This document shows, one piece after another, positions 7,198-17,117 of a stretch of 64,000 nucleotides of DNA. The DNA is from SMTZ1-45 sp048884945 (GTDB taxonomy: Archaea; Asgardarchaeota; Thorarchaeia; Thorarchaeales; Thorarchaeaceae): positions 1 to 64,000 of the forward strand of contig JBHLQJ010000001.1 of assembly GCA_048884945.1 (NCBI GenBank), read 5' to 3'. Each line of letters opens with the position of its first letter. Within the stretch, counting starts at the first letter, position 1. The notes under the pieces were generated by a model. The model was not told the DNA's origin and did not search any database. It saw nothing but the letters and a program-made list of their open reading frames with translations. The position numbers and the translations under genes were made by a program.

Positions 7198-9435
7198 TTA
7201 TTCACCAAAGTCTTCTAACAGTGTCTGCATTGAGTCTATGTCATCATCATCATCAACTAAATCTTCAGCGTCTGTAGTTGTCAGTTTTATGTCAATACCA
7301 AGCTGTTTCTTAATTGACTCTGCTATTGAAGTACCAATAGTGGGTATTCTTGCTAATTCCTCTACAGGAACTTTGTATAAATCAGACAAGTTAGTCAATT
7401 TATGATTGTGCAGCATTCTACCCCTTACTCTCCCAATTCCTTTGAGGTTTACAAGTTCTATGATATCTGAGCGAACTCCATGACGGAGTCGTAGTTTCAA
7501 ATTATTTAGAAATGTAATATGATTAGTTGCATTGGAAATTCTGGAAATTTCTGATGCTGCATATGTCAACCATTCCGCAGACTGTACAAATCGATGAACA
7601 TCGCCCATACCAACATTGTATTTTTCTGTAATATCTCTCTCAGTTTTTTCCGAAATCCAATCCTGAAGTAATAATGCTGTCTTTATCTGAGCTAGGAATT
7701 CTGAGTAAGCTCGAGGACTCTCCTCAATTGGTGGTTCAACCATGAGATCATCAATATAGTCGTCAATGGTGAGTTCATACTCTTCAACTTCCGATCTTGT
7801 CACATATGTGAGTAGTTGGTCTGGAGTATGGCAAATTAGGTGCAGAATCCCTATCATGCTCTGGCTATCCGCTGCAGATAGAACATCACGAAACAGAATT
7901 GCTGTGAAAGGGTCGATGTATAACTGTGATGTTCTCCTTCCCAGCCTTGTTGCAGTATAGGACCCATCTAAGCTTGTTTCAATCAAACCACCCTCCTCAA
8001 GGAAGCCTAGAGCAGATGAAACATGATGATTAATCTCCCACGGGTCAAATTGATGTGAGAAAAATGTCCCTCCAATTAGAGAGTCTATCTCCTCACGGTT
8101 TCTTGTCATTTCTGCTGCAATAGATGCCAAAAGATGAGCACGGACTGCTCGTGGGGATGCCAATTTAGAAGTGATTTCTTCAGGCTCTGACAGAGTGTAG
8201 TTATCAATGAGAAAATCAAGTTCTGGTTCTGTTCGAGCTATTAGTACAGCTTCTCCGTAATCATCATATTTTGGCCGACCTGCACGTCCTGCCATCTGTT
8301 TGTACTCGAGGATTGGTATCGGGTAGCTCCCACGGTCCGGTTCATAGCGTCTGTAATCGCGAATAATAACACGTCTTGAGGGAAGATTTACTCCTGCTGC
8401 TAGAGTCGGAGTAGCAACAATCACCTTCAACAGATTTTCTTTGAAGTAGTCTTCAACCAGTGCACGTTCTTGGTTATCAAGACCGGCATGATGAAAAGCG
8501 GCGCCATTCGCTATTAGTCGTGCAAGTGTTTTAGAAGCCTCAGGTGCTGATGGGGTCCTTCCAATTTTGGCTGCGCCTTTAGATAACTGACGCATTGTAT
8601 CATCAGGGATATATCGGCGAAGAAAAGGTGCGAGTTTCTTTGCAACAGCAATGGTTGATCGACGACTTGAAACAAAGACAAGAACCTGACCTTTTTCATC
8701 AAGGGTATCACACACAACATCTGCCAATTCATCTCTGCGGATTCTATTGATGCTCCTTGATGTGTTCTTTCCATCTCTATAGAAACTAATTCGCCCGTCC
8801 AAATAGACACCTTCACTTAGTGGTACGGGTCTCCAAGTATCTCTCACAAGTTCAGCGCCGAGCCACTCAGCAATTTGATTGGCATTTGAGATTGTTGCAC
8901 TTAGTGCAACGATTTGAATGTCTCTTATGATTTGAGTAAGTTTAGCCAATACCATCTCTAGTGTAGGTCCTCTTTTTGGATCATTAATGAGATGAACTTC
9001 ATCAGCAACAATAATTCCAACATCATTAATCCATTCTGCCTTGTGACGGACTAACGAATCAGCCCGTTCAGTCGTCACAATCACAATATCTGCATCATGC
9101 AAGCTTCTTCCGGGCGAATCATAGTCACCCACTGACATTGAGGTTGTAATGCCCAGTGACTCGTATTTCTTGAACTCAATGTATTTCTCACGAGCAAGAG
9201 ATTTTAGTGGCACAAGATAGAGCGCCTTGCCACGTCCATCAAGTATTGTTTTGAGCATACAAATTTCTGCAACTAGTGTCTTACCTGAACTAGTGGGTAT
9301 TGCAAGAACAAGGTTCTTTCCATCAAGAACTCCTGTTTTGAAAGCGCTGACTTGAGGAGGAAAAAGTTCTGAGATTCCTTGAGCTTGAAGGTGTATGATT
9401 ATTTTCCTGTTGATTTCCAGCTCGTCCAGTTGAAT
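7198..9435 (-). CDS. hel308: Hel308-type superfamily 2 DNA helicase
   Basis: About 745 residues. Motifs in order are IPTSSGKT (Walker A), VIVADEVHLI (DExH), ALSATISN, the helicase C segment VIVATPTLAAGVN, QMAGRAGRP, and C-terminal winged-helix, ratchet and helix-hairpin-helix regions (LKGIGRVRGRML, VPVEELARIPTIG). Hel308 remodels stalled replication forks. The first ATG in frame (9258) would cut off Walker A. The frame stays open to 9453 and contains no ATG, GTG or TTG there. The best candidate is ATT at 9435-9433, four bases after GGAGAGGAG. The stop of mcm lies 45 bp upstream, so an mcm-hel308 operon is likely. Confidence 0.9.
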   Translation of the reverse strand: MQLDELEINRKIIIHLQAQGISELFPPQVSAFKTGVLDGKNLVLAIPTSSGKTLVAEICMLKTILDGRGKALYLVPLKSLAREKYIEFKKYESLGITTSMSVGDYDSPGRSLHDADIVIVTTERADSLVRHKAEWINDVGIIVADEVHLINDPKRGPTLEMVLAKLTQIIRDIQIVALSATISNANQIAEWLGAELVRDTWRPVPLSEGVYLDGRISFYRDGKNTSRSINRIRRDELADVVCDTLDEKGQVLVFVSSRRSTIAVAKKLAPFLRRYIPDDTMRQLSKGAAKIGRTPSAPEASKTLARLIANGAAFHHAGLDNQERALVEDYFKENLLKVIVATPTLAAGVNLPSRRVIIRDYRRYEPDRGSYPIPILEYKQMAGRAGRPKYDDYGEAVLIARTEPELDFLIDNYTLSEPEEITSKLASPRAVRAHLLASIAAEMTRNREEIDSLIGGTFFSHQFDPWEINHHVSSALGFLEEGGLIETSLDGSYTATRLGRRTSQLYIDPFTAILFRDVLSAADSQSMIGILHLICHTPDQLLTYVTRSEVEEYELTIDDYIDDLMVEPPIEESPRAYSEFLAQIKTALLLQDWISEKTERDITEKYNVGMGDVHRFVQSAEWLTYAASEISRISNATNHITFLNNLKLRLRHGVRSDIIELVNLKGIGRVRGRMLHNHKLTNLSDLYKVPVEELARIPTIGTSIAESIKKQLGIDIKLTTTDAEDLVDDDDDIDSMQTLLEDFGE

Positions 9436-9479
9436 ATTTCTCCTCTCCGCAGTCTACTAGCAATATGAGGTGATATGGA

Positions 9480-11564
9480 TTAGCTCTGAGAATGTCTAAT
9501 TTTACCCTCGCGTGGGCTGTATAATATTCCTTCAGCTAATAGTTTCTCAATAACTTCTTCAGCGCGTTCACGAGGTAGACCCATTGAAACAGCTCTCTGG
9601 ATTAGGGCATCTTTATTCACTGTTGAGGTCCCTTCAGACTCCATGTCACGGATAGCTTTGATTATGATATCTGAGGAACTTCGTTGCGATGCACTCATCT
9701 TGGAAACAAGACGATCAATGTCGATTTTTCCGGTTATCCGATCAAGTGCCACCATACGCAGAGATTCTTCCATGAGTCTGACTGCTGCTTGAGCGTCTTC
9801 TTTTGTGACTTTGGACTGTAATGCCATTCGTGCACGAGCCTCGGATAAACGAACAAGCGATTCAAGCTGACGTGCTGTAATCGGAACTGGTGAAGCTCCA
9901 CCTTCTGCGCTTTTTCGAAGATCTACATAGAAATTCTCTATCACTTCTGCAGCTTCTGGGGATAATTGTGGAATAACATAGCGATTGGCATATCCAATGT
10001 ATTTCTTCAGGAAATCAGGTGCGATAGTTGGCTTTGCAGTCTGATCTCTCGTCTTCTTCATCTGGTGCATATTAAGTATGAATTGTGCAAGCTCACGGTC
10101 TCTAGTAGCCTCTGGCGTATCAACTAGAATCCAAATTAAATCAAACCTTGAGAGAATAGTGAATGGTAGTCTGATGTTATCTTGAATAGAAAGTGATGAC
10201 TCATAACGTCCTAAAGTTGGGTTAGCCGCTGCAAGAATAGAAGTTCTTGCATTTAGGGTAGCGACGATTCCAGCCTTTGCAATACTAACTGTGTGTTGTT
10301 CCATAGCTTCATGTATTGCAGTGCGGTCATTAGGGTCCATCTTGTCAAACTCATCAATACAGGCAATTCCTTGATCAGACAAGACCAAAGCTCCAGCCTC
10401 AAGTGTCATTGCGCCAGATTCGGTATCATGAATTACAGCTGCTGTGAGCCCAGCCGCTGTAGTCCCTTTTCCAGAAGTGTAAAGTCCTCTTGCTGCAAGT
10501 CCAGCCACAAACTTGAGGATTTGGCTTTTTCCTGTTCCAGGATCTCCAATCATCAATATGTTTGACTTGCCTCTAAGACGTGTACCATCAGGCAATGTCT
10601 TTCCAACACCCGCAAAAAGAAGAAGCGCAATTGATTCTTTGATATGTTCATGACCTTGAATAGAGGGTGCTATTGATGCATAGATTCTCTCGTGAACATA
10701 TGGATCCTCAGCTAGCTCCTTTATTCGCTTCTCATCCTCATCTGATATCTCAAGTTGTTCGTACTCTTTTTCAGATATCTCAATGCCATTTGCTTCAATG
10801 AATATATTGAATGTTGCAAGCTTTCCTCCTCTTCTTGAGAAATCGGGAGATGTTTGAAGTATTCCAGTCACCTTGACTAATTCACCAGGTCTGGAGATAT
10901 CAACAATATCTCCTTCCAGAATAACATCGACGGACCTAGGCATCTGACCTGGAGGAAGTTCCTCAGGTGATTCTTGGATTCTAACTTTTTGCCAGTCCTT
11001 GAATTGCGATTTTTGAGGGAGAAGACGCATCGGTGTTTTCTTCGTGCACACTGGACACAGGGCTGGTTCTGTATATCTTCCTTCTTCTTGGGGTTGAGGT
11101 ATTTCTGCTTGGCAAATCCTGCAAAGGAACATTGCTTGGACTAAGAGTGGTTTAACCACACTGGCTCTCATCATGATTCCACTGATGTGTATCAGTTTCC
11201 CAATATGACGAGACCGAAGAGCACGTAATGCTACATGCTCAGGATAATTAACAAAGCGTGTCTTTATGAGACTAGCATCAAGGCTATTGACATAATCCGG
11301 ATCTTCAATACGAAGTACTGAAACCAGAGCATTGTCAGCCATTTCTAGGAATTTTAGAGGATCTTCTGACGCTAGTGCCATGAATACATTATCGAAGCTT
11401 GTCAAATCTTGGAAGTTGATAGTCAGTGATATTTCATCATTAATTGACATTTGTTGGATTCTTGACCAATAAGTTAGAGTTCCTTGTTCATCTTTGTATG
11501 TTCTTAGAAACTCCTCGAATCTTTCCTGTTCATCATAATCGGACATCTTTGCTAGCCTCGACAT
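9480..11564 (-). CDS. mcm: Minichromosome maintenance replicative helicase
   Basis: A 694-residue AAA+ replicative helicase. The N-terminal domain carries a C4-type zinc site (CRIC and CPVC near residues 145-175). The ATPase core shows Walker A GDPGTGKSQ near residue 340, Walker B IACIDEFDKM, and the arginine-finger segment LSRFDLI. A C-terminal winged helix ends the protein. Length is typical. The gene lies between gins and hel308 on the same strand, a common archaeal replication arrangement. A second ATG, six codons in, is an alternative start. Confidence 0.97.
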   Translation of the reverse strand: MSRLAKMSDYDEQERFEEFLRTYKDEQGTLTYWSRIQQMSINDEISLTINFQDLTSFDNVFMALASEDPLKFLEMADNALVSVLRIEDPDYVNSLDASLIKTRFVNYPEHVALRALRSRHIGKLIHISGIMMRASVVKPLLVQAMFLCRICQAEIPQPQEEGRYTEPALCPVCTKKTPMRLLPQKSQFKDWQKVRIQESPEELPPGQMPRSVDVILEGDIVDISRPGELVKVTGILQTSPDFSRRGGKLATFNIFIEANGIEISEKEYEQLEISDEDEKRIKELAEDPYVHERIYASIAPSIQGHEHIKESIALLLFAGVGKTLPDGTRLRGKSNILMIGDPGTGKSQILKFVAGLAARGLYTSGKGTTAAGLTAAVIHDTESGAMTLEAGALVLSDQGIACIDEFDKMDPNDRTAIHEAMEQHTVSIAKAGIVATLNARTSILAAANPTLGRYESSLSIQDNIRLPFTILSRFDLIWILVDTPEATRDRELAQFILNMHQMKKTRDQTAKPTIAPDFLKKYIGYANRYVIPQLSPEAAEVIENFYVDLRKSAEGGASPVPITARQLESLVRLSEARARMALQSKVTKEDAQAAVRLMEESLRMVALDRITGKIDIDRLVSKMSASQRSSSDIIIKAIRDMESEGTSTVNKDALIQRAVSMGLPRERAEEVIEKLLAEGILYSPREGKIRHSQS

Positions 11565-11655
11565 TTAATTCAATGTTCATGAACGCACAGTCTTCTATCG
11601 ATATTCAACTCCTAATTCTTTTTGATTTGTATTTAACGGCACTAATTCTAATTAC

Positions 11656-12225
11656 CTATTCCAGAATATTTTGGCGCCAACCTGAGAGCATTTCAATTAG
11701 CTCTTCGCATAACCATCGTTCTTCATAGGCCATTTGTTTCCTCTTTTCTTGGTATGCTCCTGATTTAGCGACTCGAAGTATCTTAGATAATCGAGTTTCT
11801 ACTAAAAAGGGAATCATACGCTGTAGTTTTTCGATTTCGTCGTATTTTCTAGGGTCTGTGGATGTTCTGTCGCTTTGTAGTCGCAGAACTTTCCTGTTAA
11901 GTGCAGTATATAGATACGGTTGGAATGTTTGAAGCTTGTGAGGTTGTTTTTCTTCTTCTCGGTAAAGATTCTGAAGCCTTCTTAATGAGTCATATGCATC
12001 TTCAGGTGCAACATCAACAATGTCATGTTTCAATAATCGTTCTATTACCCAATTTGGGAGATTAATCCGATCACCTTTCTTGAAAGGACCAAGTTTACTC
12101 TCTCCAACAACGATCTCAGATATTGGTTTTTGAATTATGCAATCTCGGGTTTCATTAAGAAACATCATCTTATAACGATTCATTTCATCCTTTACTTCAC
12201 TACATATCTTCATGAAAACCCACAT
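11656..12225 (-). CDS. GINS complex subunit (Gins23-like, B-A domain order)
   Basis: A 189-residue component of the CMG-like helicase complex. A small beta domain comes first (ESKLGPFKKGDRINLPNWVI, about residues 43-65), followed by a helical A domain, giving the B-A order of Psf2/Psf3-type (Gins23) subunits. The LGPFKKGD and LPNW motifs are characteristic. It lies about 90 bp upstream of mcm on the same strand, the usual archaeal neighbour. The start is uncertain because several in-frame Met codons occur (residues 1, 5, 15, 20). Confidence 0.8.
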   Translation of the reverse strand: MWVFMKICSEVKDEMNRYKMMFLNETRDCIIQKPISEIVVGESKLGPFKKGDRINLPNWVIERLLKHDIVDVAPEDAYDSLRRLQNLYREEEKQPHKLQTFQPYLYTALNRKVLRLQSDRTSTDPRKYDEIEKLQRMIPFLVETRLSKILRVAKSGAYQEKRKQMAYEERWLCEELIEMLSGWRQNILE

Positions 12226-12412
12226 GTCATCCTTTGTATTTTGAGATAAAGCCCTTGCTCTGTGATAACGAGTCAGAGTGATTAATTGTGTATTTCATCT
12301 GATTAGATTGGTTCTACCGCCAGAGAATCTTTTAAAGCACTGTGAAAGATTGGTCACAGAATCTTGTAGACTCGGAAGATCATTATGACTTTAATATTGG
12401 TGGGAAGTACAA

Positions 12413-13357
12413 ATGGATTTAGACCTGTGGACTGAGAAGTATCGACCTCCAACCTTGAGTGAAATAATAGGTCAAGAATCAATAATTGAGAGCCTGAAGA
12501 AACTTGTAGAAACAAAAGCTGTGCCTCATTGCTTGTTTTCAGGGCCACCTGGGACAAGTAAAACCACTGCGGCAATGGCAATGGCTAGAGACCTCTTTGG
12601 TGACTCGTTTGAGCGTAACTTTATGGAACTGAATGCAAGTGATGAAAGAGGAATCGATGTCGTGAGGAATCAAATAAAGAACTTTGCAAGAACAATGGCA
12701 TCAGGTGATGCACCATTCAAGATACTGGTTCTTGATGAAGCAGATCATCTAACAGCAGATGCTCAACATGCTTTGAGACGTACTATGGAATCATATGCGG
12801 CTTCATGTAGGATGATATTGATATGTAATTATTCTAGTAGGATAATTCCGCCAATTCAATCAAGATGTGCCATATTCCGTTTTTCGCGGCTTAGTAATGA
12901 CGATATTATTAGTAGACTGGAGTATATAGCCAAAAAGGAGGGAGTAAAGCTTCTCAACAACGGTACTGAAGCAATTTTGTATCTTGCAGAAGGAGATATG
13001 AGAGCTGCTATTAATCTTCTTCAGGCAGCATCATCAACAAATCAGAAGGTGACTAATGAGATAGTATACTCAATATCAGGAAGAGCAGACCCAGAAACTG
13101 TGAGAAAAATGCTTAACGATGCTCAAGGGGGAAAATATATTCAGTCACTTGATAGTCTACGAAATCTGATTTATCAACAGGGAGTTTCACCTGTAGACCT
13201 CGTAAAACAGATACATCGTGAGATAGACAATCTTGGCTTTGGAAATCAGAAACATATGGAAATACTGAAACAGACGGCAGAAATTGAGTTTCGTGTATCT
13301 GAAGGGGCTGACGGAGAAATTCAGCTTTCATCGCTTTTAGCACGTATAGGATTGTGA
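12413..13357 (+). CDS. rfcS: Replication factor C small subunit
   Basis: A 314-residue clamp-loader ATPase. Motifs are EKYRPPTLSEIIGQ, a Walker A with Ser in place of the usual Gly (GPPGTSKTT), Walker B VLDEADHL, and the SRC arginine-finger motif (SSRIIPPIQSRCAIF). With RfcL it loads the PCNA sliding clamp. It is followed 20 bp later by rfcL. An A/T-rich box-A-like sequence lies near 12328. The length is close to typical archaeal RfcS. Confidence 0.97.
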   Translation: MDLDLWTEKYRPPTLSEIIGQESIIESLKKLVETKAVPHCLFSGPPGTSKTTAAMAMARDLFGDSFERNFMELNASDERGIDVVRNQIKNFARTMASGDAPFKILVLDEADHLTADAQHALRRTMESYAASCRMILICNYSSRIIPPIQSRCAIFRFSRLSNDDIISRLEYIAKKEGVKLLNNGTEAILYLAEGDMRAAINLLQAASSTNQKVTNEIVYSISGRADPETVRKMLNDAQGGKYIQSLDSLRNLIYQQGVSPVDLVKQIHREIDNLGFGNQKHMEILKQTAEIEFRVSEGADGEIQLSSLLARIGL

Positions 13358-13377
13358 AATAGTGGTAGGGATCCTAA

Positions 13378-14598
13378 ATGATTGACGAAAGTTTACCTTG
13401 GCCTGAGAAACATCGTCCAAAAAAACTCGAGCAACTAGTTGGAAATCAAGAAACGATCAAGACACTGAAATCTTGGGTTGTTTCTTGGATATCCAAAATA
13501 CCAAGTAAAAGAGCTGCTCTTGTAATTGGGCCACCAGGTACAGGGAAAACTGCATCAATTGGGGCTATGGCTAATGATTTGGATATGGAGCTTGTTGAGT
13601 TTAATTCAAGTGATAAAAGAAACAAGGATGCTATAGAAACACTAGTTTGGAGAGCAGCTACACAACAAACCCTTGATGGCAGGCCCAGACTTATTTTGTT
13701 GGATGAAGTAGATGGTCTGTCCGGGACTAGCGATAGAGGAGGCGTAGGAGCAATCTTGAAAGTCATCAAGGAGTCTGTACATCCAATTGTGATGACTGCC
13801 AATGATCCAAATAGTCCTAGACTCAAGGACCTGATGAAAATCTGTCAAGTGTTCATTTTTGGATATATAGAGAATGACGATATTGAAAAAATATTGAAAC
13901 AGGTATTATTAGAAAACAATGTTGAGGTGTCTAGTGAAATCCTTGAAGAGATTGTTGAGGGTGCTGGAGGAGACCTAAGGGCTGCAATTTCAGATTTAGA
14001 ATCTCAGGTGAGGAGTGGGCTAACATCTCAAGTAGTTGAATCAGTTCTTAGAGACCAAAGGCGAGGAGATGAAGAAACCTTGCGTCATTTATTTGCTTCA
14101 TCTGATTCAATAATGGCAAGAAGAGTGCTATCCGAATCAGAGTTGAATCATGATTCATTGGTCTTGTGGTTAGAAGAGAATCTACATCTCCATCTTTTAA
14201 CTCCAAAAGAACTCGATGAGGGATTTGAACAGCTCTCTCTCGCCGATTTAACACTTGGAAGAATCATGATAGATCAGAACTGGAAACTGCTTGCTTATTT
14301 CTATGATTTCTTATCCATGGGCGTAGCTATGAGCCGATCTGAAACACCTTTTCGACGAGTTAAATATTCGCAGCCTACATGGCCTCTTTTAGTTTGGCAG
14401 GGTGACAGAAAACGGGACAAACAAGAAGAGATTTTGGCATCATTATCTACATTGGCTAGTGTTTCAAGGAAAAGAGTACGAAAAACACACCTTGATGCCG
14501 TTCGTGAGATTCTTAAGATAGATCCTCGGCGTTTGACCGACTTCGCGAATTGGTTGAATATTGATAAGTCATCATTGAACCAGAAAAGTAGTCGATAA
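13378..14598 (+). CDS. rfcL: Replication factor C large subunit
   Basis: A 406-residue clamp-loader subunit with PWPEKHRPKKLEQLVGN, Walker A GPPGTGKTA and Walker B LLLDEVDGL, then RFC lid and collar regions. It lacks the SRC finger, as expected of the large subunit. The C-terminus ends in a short Ser/Lys/Arg tail with no obvious PCNA-interacting QxxLxxFF box, unlike many archaeal RfcL. The last 86 bp overlap the convergent truA gene. It is in an operon with rfcS. Confidence 0.95.
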   Translation: MIDESLPWPEKHRPKKLEQLVGNQETIKTLKSWVVSWISKIPSKRAALVIGPPGTGKTASIGAMANDLDMELVEFNSSDKRNKDAIETLVWRAATQQTLDGRPRLILLDEVDGLSGTSDRGGVGAILKVIKESVHPIVMTANDPNSPRLKDLMKICQVFIFGYIENDDIEKILKQVLLENNVEVSSEILEEIVEGAGGDLRAAISDLESQVRSGLTSQVVESVLRDQRRGDEETLRHLFASSDSIMARRVLSESELNHDSLVLWLEENLHLHLLTPKELDEGFEQLSLADLTLGRIMIDQNWKLLAYFYDFLSMGVAMSRSETPFRRVKYSQPTWPLLVWQGDRKRDKQEEILASLSTLASVSRKRVRKTHLDAVREILKIDPRRLTDFANWLNIDKSSLNQKSSR

Positions 14599-15388
14599 CA
14601 TTGCTCACGGTTCTTATTGATCGTTTATACTGTTCGAGTTTTTTGCTCAACTGTTTCTGAATTGTTCGAATCGCATATTTACTTGTCTTCATTTTGATTG
14701 GAGTTATTGTTTCCATCAGGACTAGATTTTCTGGTGGAGCGGGCTTAATCCCACTCACAAAGACTTTCTGCCCAAGGAGAATTTTGTTGATGGTTTCAAG
14801 TCCGACTTTTTCAGTTCCAATCTCTGTAAGAAGTGTAACTATTTTACGTACAAGTTTCCAAAGAAAACGAGTCCCAAAAATATCCAAGAAATATTGCTCT
14901 CCTGAATTATTAATGGATATGTTTAGAATTGTTGTGAGTGTGTTTCGACCAGCATCAGGTTTTGCTAGTTCGCTAAAGTCATAGGACCCAATTAGAAAAG
15001 ATGCGGCTTTTTTCACAGTCTTAAGATTTAGATTAGCCCAAGACTCGTCCAAATAATATCGATAATGTCGCATGAGTATATTATATCGTGGTACAAAATT
15101 GTTAGGAGCTTTTGTCGATGCCCATAGTATTATGTCATCTGGAAGATAACTATTGATTTTATCGATACTGAATTGTTTTTCTGTAGTAATCATGACTAGT
15201 TGTCCTATACTATGAACTCCTTTGTCAGTCCTTCCAGACAATTGAACTGTTTGAGTAGAGTGATTTTCTCCACTCCAGCTAGTTAGTGCATCAATCATTT
15301 CTCCTTGGACTGTAGAGAGACCTAGTTGGTATTGTGAACCGTGATAATTATCACCAAGATAGAACAAACGAGAAAGATAACTGGCCAT
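14513..15388 (-). CDS. truA: tRNA pseudouridine synthase TruA
   Basis: A 291-residue synthase for pseudouridine at tRNA positions 38-40. The catalytic Asp is D55 in LSGRTDKGVHS. Other family segments are the N-terminal YLGDNYHGSQYQ and the central FVPRYNILMRHYRYYL. The C-terminal tail overlaps the 3' end of rfcL by 86 bp in antisense. It starts 15 bp after the small wHTH gene and is probably the last gene of an orc1-wHTH-truA operon. Confidence 0.94.
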   Translation of the reverse strand: MASYLSRLFYLGDNYHGSQYQLGLSTVQGEMIDALTSWSGENHSTQTVQLSGRTDKGVHSIGQLVMITTEKQFSIDKINSYLPDDIILWASTKAPNNFVPRYNILMRHYRYYLDESWANLNLKTVKKAASFLIGSYDFSELAKPDAGRNTLTTILNISINNSGEQYFLDIFGTRFLWKLVRKIVTLLTEIGTEKVGLETINKILLGQKVFVSGIKPAPPENLVLMETITPIKMKTSKYAIRTIQKQLSKKLEQYKRSIRTVSNVIDYFSGSMMTYQYSTNSRSRSNAEDLS

Positions 15389-15403
15389 GTCAAGAGTACC
15401 CCA

Positions 15404-15688
15404 TCAAGACTCCCAGAGATTGAATAGACTTCTTAGTGATCGTGCTCTAAGGTCTTCAATCCTGTATCGATATATCTTGATTCTACCAAATTTCTTCTCT
15501 TCGATAAGACCGGAGTTTAGTAATACCTCAAGATGTGATTTCGTTGAGCTATGATTAAGGTCTACTCTTCTACAAAGCTCTGAAATGTTCAGTTCATTAG
15601 AGGCGGCCAGTTCCTTCAGTATCTTAATTCTGCCTCGGGAAGAGAATATGTCCTCAATGGCAACTTGAGACGAGCTTTCAGAATTCAT
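15404..15688 (-). CDS. Small winged-helix (ArsR-like) DNA-binding protein
   Basis: A 94-residue winged-helix protein. It has GRIKILKELAASNELNISEL, a recognition helix around LNHSSTKSHLEVLLNSGL, and a wing EEKKFGRIKIYRYRIED. No metal-binding cysteine motif is seen. Its ATG directly abuts the TAG stop of orc1 (TAGATG), indicating translational coupling. It may therefore regulate the orc1 operon or act with Orc1; that is inference. The family is very broad and the specific role is unknown. Confidence 0.8.
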   Translation of the reverse strand: MNSESSSQVAIEDIFSSRGRIKILKELAASNELNISELCRRVDLNHSSTKSHLEVLLNSGLIEEKKFGRIKIYRYRIEDLRARSLRSLFNLWES

Positions 15689-16936
15689 CTATTTTCTTAT
15701 AGCCTCCTTGGACTTGTCTAACAACCCCGAGAGAAATTGTTCTAATATATCAGCTGGGACCTCAGAGAACCCAATGAGAGTAGTTTGACCTCTTTGACCA
15801 GTGCCCGATTTCTTTGTATCTATTATACCATGAGCATGTAGATCTTGAACCCATTCCCAAATTTGAGTGTGTGCTCGTGGTTCTTCATAATACTCCTCAC
15901 ATACCGAACGGTATATTTCTTCAACTTCGCCTATTGTGATATATGCACTACGAATCTCTCTCAGCTGTCTAGCTGCAGCCAACAGCAGAAGTTTATGTTG
16001 AATAGGTAGTGCCGCAAAGATTTCTTTTCTGAGCTCAGGATGAGTGTCTGTTTTGGCACGACGAGCATAGTCAGGTATTACAATATTTGATTGTTCTCTA
16101 TCAGCATGTTTTCCAGCACGCCATAAGAGCTCTATAGCGTAACGTGCATCACCATGCTCAGAAGCGATATCACAAATGACTTGGATTGTTTCATCCATTA
16201 CGGCTCTCTTCTCAAAGGCCATTTCTACACGGTCTCTGAGAATATCATAAAGTGCATCATGAGTGTATTTTGAGAAGCGGAGAATATTTCGTTGGAGTGT
16301 ACTACGTGTACTAGAGTCAAGGATATCATCATCAAGAGGGATCTTTCGACCAATTCCTATGATTGAAAGACGTTGCGTAGCATTTAGTCTGTCATCCATG
16401 AGTCTTGTAAGGTCGTATAGGATGTCAGCACCTTTCTGTCTGATGAAATAATCAAGCTCATCGAGAATTAAAAGAAGATATCGATCCTCATCATCAAGAA
16501 CTTCAACTAGCATTTGTAATAACTCATCAGGAGAATGGCCGCGTCTGGGAAATTTAGGTTTGAATTCTCTCAATGCCCGAAGGAAGACCAAATATGATGT
16601 CTTGTTGACACGACAGTTTATGTGAATGCTATGAAGTCGTATATTTCGTCTTTTTGCAGCTTGAATCATCTGTTCAGAGAATCTCTTGGCAACTGCAGTC
16701 TTCCCTGTCCCTACTGGTCCCTCAATAATGAATTTATTGCTTGTACGACCTGGTGAACTTATCAGAGTCTTGAAACTTTGAACAAGTGTTCTTATCTCTG
16801 ATTGGCGGTGAGGTAGACTTTCAGGAACATAGTCGATTGATAAGAACTGTTCTGATTTAAACACACTACGTCTACTAAGTTCATCTTCAACATAGTCATG
16901 AGGCATTACAGTCCAAAGACAATTCTGATAGGCCAT
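15689..16936 (-). CDS. orc1: Orc1/Cdc6 origin-binding initiator
   Basis: A 415-residue AAA+ initiator that binds origin recognition boxes and recruits MCM. It has the N-terminal PESLPHRQSEIRTL linker, Walker A EGPVGTGKTAVAKR, Walker B LLLILDELDYFI, sensor segment SIIGIGRKI, and sensor 2 with HGDARYAIELLWRAG. A C-terminal winged helix follows. It is the only Orc1/Cdc6 proper in the window. No convincing origin box is seen in its own upstream region; candidate boxes are 20 kb or more to the right. The gene is coupled to the downstream wHTH gene. Confidence 0.93.
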   Translation of the reverse strand: MAYQNCLWTVMPHDYVEDELSRRSVFKSEQFLSIDYVPESLPHRQSEIRTLVQSFKTLISSPGRTSNKFIIEGPVGTGKTAVAKRFSEQMIQAAKRRNIRLHSIHINCRVNKTSYLVFLRALREFKPKFPRRGHSPDELLQMLVEVLDDEDRYLLLILDELDYFIRQKGADILYDLTRLMDDRLNATQRLSIIGIGRKIPLDDDILDSSTRSTLQRNILRFSKYTHDALYDILRDRVEMAFEKRAVMDETIQVICDIASEHGDARYAIELLWRAGKHADREQSNIVIPDYARRAKTDTHPELRKEIFAALPIQHKLLLLAAARQLREIRSAYITIGEVEEIYRSVCEEYYEEPRAHTQIWEWVQDLHAHGIIDTKKSGTGQRGQTTLIGFSEVPADILEQFLSGLLDKSKEAIRK

Positions 16937-17117
16937 GCTTAAAAGCGTTTGCAGAACGTACGATTAAATGTATGACAAAAGGGGAGTTTACCGAAAGTAA
17001 TGGCGAGCTCCTCACTCAAGATCCATATCATCGTCAATTTTGACTCATAGGGGTCATAGAAATCATTGCTCGCCAAGAATATACTAGACTATTCTCCCTT
17101 AAACTTGACGAAAGTAT

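Noticed and set aside
16970..16990. ORB near orc1 (ACAAAAGGGGAG)
   Set aside because: It has a G-run but no TTCCA/TGGAAA dyad in front of it.
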